Origin: an uncultured Collinsella sp.
Lineage (GTDB): Bacteria; Actinomycetota; Coriobacteriia; Coriobacteriales; Coriobacteriaceae
Direction of reading: 5' to 3'
Assembly (NCBI GenBank): GCA_900549185.1
Contig: URNM01000078.1
Location: 1-8,739, forward strand
DNA: 8,739 nucleotides
Positions within the stretch are counted from its first letter, which is position 1. Every line of letters begins with the position of its first letter. Below, piece after piece: positions 7,643 to 8,739 of this stretch. The notes under the pieces were generated by a model that saw only the letters and a list, made by a program, of their open reading frames with translations, searched no databases and had not been told where the DNA came from. Position numbers and translations under genes: made by a program.

Positions 7643-8045
7643 CTAAAGCTGCCTCCTGGGCGGCATCCGCTATCGGATAGCCGTCCTCGTCCTTTTCGAT
7701 CGCAAGCGTGGCGGGAACGTTTTCCAGCGCACGCGTGATGCGCTCGGCCTCATCGGTCGAGCGATCGATGCGAAAATCGAGCTCGGGCGTGACACGCCAA
7801 TCGAGCGAGCGAGCCAACAGGCTGCGAATGCGGCCCTTGGCGCTTGCGAGCGCCTCCATGACCTCATCGTAGCGGCTCGCATCGCACGACACGTACACGC
7901 GCGCGAACGAACGGTCCACCGCGACCTCGACCGCAGTCAAAGTAACCAGGTCGAGACGCGGATCGGAAACCTCAAAGAGCAGGATATAACCGAGCTTCTC
8001 GCGAAGCTGCTCGCCCAGACGGCGGGTTGCCTGCGTTTGCTTCAT
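7635..8045 (-). CDS. rbfA: 30S ribosome-binding factor RbfA
   Basis: A 136-residue KH-like protein needed for late 16S rRNA maturation and cold adaptation; it binds the free 30S subunit near helix 1. Typical features are the N-terminal basic helix with RRLGEQLREKLGYILL, then EVSDPRLDLVTLTAVEVAVD (25-44), the strand ARVYVS (48-53), and the late block LDWRVTPELDFRIDRSTDEA (81-100). A short acidic tail ends in AALDD. The ATG at 8043-8045 has AGGGGGTA 5 nt upstream. The frame stays open much further upstream, but that part runs inside infB in another frame and is discarded. The ribosome-binding site overlaps the infB stop codon and the gene overlaps nrnA by 8 nt. Confidence 0.96.
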   Translation of the reverse strand: MKQTQATRRLGEQLREKLGYILLFEVSDPRLDLVTLTAVEVAVDRSFARVYVSCDASRYDEVMEALASAKGRIRSLLARSLDWRVTPELDFRIDRSTDEAERITRALENVPATLAIEKDEDGYPIADAAQEAALDD

Positions 8046-8056
8046 AGCGCTACCCC

Positions 8057-8707
8057 CTACTCGGTACGGGCAACCTGGTCGATGCGGTAACCCTCGATCT
8101 GGTCGCCGGGCTTGATGTCCTGGAAGTTCTCCAGGCCAATGCCGCCCTCGGAACCACTCTTGAGGCTCTTGGCCTCGTCCTTGTAGTGGCGCATCGAGGC
8201 GATCTTGCCGTTGAAGACCACGATGCCGTCGCGCACCAGGCGCACGGAATCGGTCGCGGCGATCTCGCCCTCTTCGACGCGGACACCGGCGGCGATACCG
8301 ACTTTGGGCACCTTGAAGGTGTCCAGGACGGTCGCGGTACCCGTGGCGACCTCGACCTCGGTGGGCTTGAGCATGCCGATACGGGCGGCGTCGAGCTCCT
8401 CGAGGCACTTGTAGATGACGTCGTAGCAACGGATCTCGACGCCCTCGCGCTCAGCGGCGGAGCGGGCCTTACCGTCGGGACGGACGCCAAATCCGATGAT
8501 GATGGCGTTGGAGGCGTCGGCCAGGACGACGTCGGTCTCGTTGATGGCGCCAACGGCGGAGTGGATCGTGTTGATGCGGACCTCGGACTGATCCATCTTG
8601 TCGAGCGAGTCCTGAAGGGCCTCGATGGAACCCTGGACGTCGGCCTTGATGATCAGGTTGAGCTCCTTGACCTCGGCGTCGGCAATGGTCTCGAAGAGGT
8701 TCTCGAG
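8057..8707 (-). CDS. infB: Translation initiation factor IF-2, C-terminal part only
   Basis: The last 216 residues of IF-2, cut at the right contig end; full proteins are usually 700-950 residues and the GTPase domain is missing here. The visible part covers the end of the region after the G domain, then domain III/C1 (about 15-115) with IIKADVQGSIEAL and SAVGAINETDVVLADASNAIIIGF. The C2 beta-barrel (about 130-216) ends GIGLENFQDIKPGDQIEGY; this barrel contacts initiator fMet-tRNA. An untrimmed translation begins with adapter-coded MYKRQ, which is not protein sequence. The stop TAG at 8057-8059 lies within the rbfA ribosome-binding site, so infB leads the visible operon. The truncation comes from assembly or library construction and does not indicate a broken gene. 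Confidence 0.96.
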   Translation of the reverse strand, partial: LENLFETIADAEVKELNLIIKADVQGSIEALQDSLDKMDQSEVRINTIHSAVGAINETDVVLADASNAIIIGFGVRPDGKARSAAEREGVEIRCYDVIYKCLEELDAARIGMLKPTEVEVATGTATVLDTFKVPKVGIAAGVRVEEGEIAATDSVRLVRDGIVVFNGKIASMRHYKDEAKSLKSGSEGGIGLENFQDIKPGDQIEGYRIDQVARTE

Positions 8708-8739
8708 CTGTCTCTTATACACATCTGACGCTGCCGACG
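8708..8739. other. Nextera (Tn5) adapter remnant, i5 side
   Basis: This is not biological sequence. Positions 8708-8726 read CTGTCTCTTATACACATCT, the reverse complement of the Tn5 mosaic end, and 8727-8739 (GACGCTGCCGACG) complement the Nextera read-1 adapter. The infB fragment must be trimmed at 8707. Confidence 0.98.

Noticed and set aside
8046..8429. Upstream extension of the rbfA frame
   Set aside because: The frame is open, but it overlaps infB in another phase. The ATG at 8043-8045 has a proper ribosome-binding site and gives a normal-length RbfA.
8186..8728. A 180-codon plus-strand open frame opposite infB
   Set aside because: Antisense shadow ending in the adapter-coded LSLIHI; the minus strand clearly encodes the IF-2 C-terminus.

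Overview
The window is a high-GC (roughly 60% by eye) bacterial chromosomal fragment in which every recognisable gene lies on the minus strand. Gene order and protein character fit a Coriobacteriia actinobacterium. A Collinsella-like gut species is my best guess, from the style of the acidic-hinge RpoD and the GGGGACGTTCTT-type hairpin repeat, but this rests on recollection and no search was run. Both ends carry Nextera (Tn5) sequencing adapter, so biological sequence spans only about 31-8707, and the two outermost genes are cut by the end of the assembly.

Read in the direction of transcription (right to left), the window opens with the C-terminal part of infB (translation initiation factor IF-2). 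It continues with rbfA (30S maturation), nrnA (DHH/DHHA1 nanoRNase/pAp phosphatase), truB (tRNA Psi55 synthase), ribF (riboflavin kinase/FAD synthetase), dnaG (primase) and rpoD (primary sigma factor). Spacing is tight: an 11-nt gap infB-rbfA, 8-nt overlap rbfA/nrnA, 15-nt gap nrnA-truB, 4-nt overlap truB/ribF, 8-nt overlap ribF/dnaG, and a 110-nt gap before rpoD that holds a possible extended -10 promoter. This joins the classic infB-rbfA-truB-ribF translation operon to a dnaG-rpoD replication/transcription module. rpoD ends at a hairpin terminator (about 1036-1068), followed by an inverted-repeat element (about 971-1027) that may be a dispersed REP/MITE-like repeat.

Downstream is a stand-alone tRNA-Asn(GTT) with its own clear promoter and an intrinsic terminator. 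After about 160 nt of noncoding DNA comes a small Asp23/Gls24 (YloU-like) gene, then the first 69 codons of a DAK2-domain fatty-acid kinase (FakA/YloV-like). This is the conserved yloU-yloV pair.

The content is housekeeping. I found no defence system, mobile gene, CRISPR array or biosynthetic cluster. The points worth a second look are the adapter ends, the hairpin repeat between rpoD and tRNA-Asn, the hexamer-repeat acidic hinge of RpoD, the long disordered linker of DnaG, and the coupling of dnaG to the infB operon.
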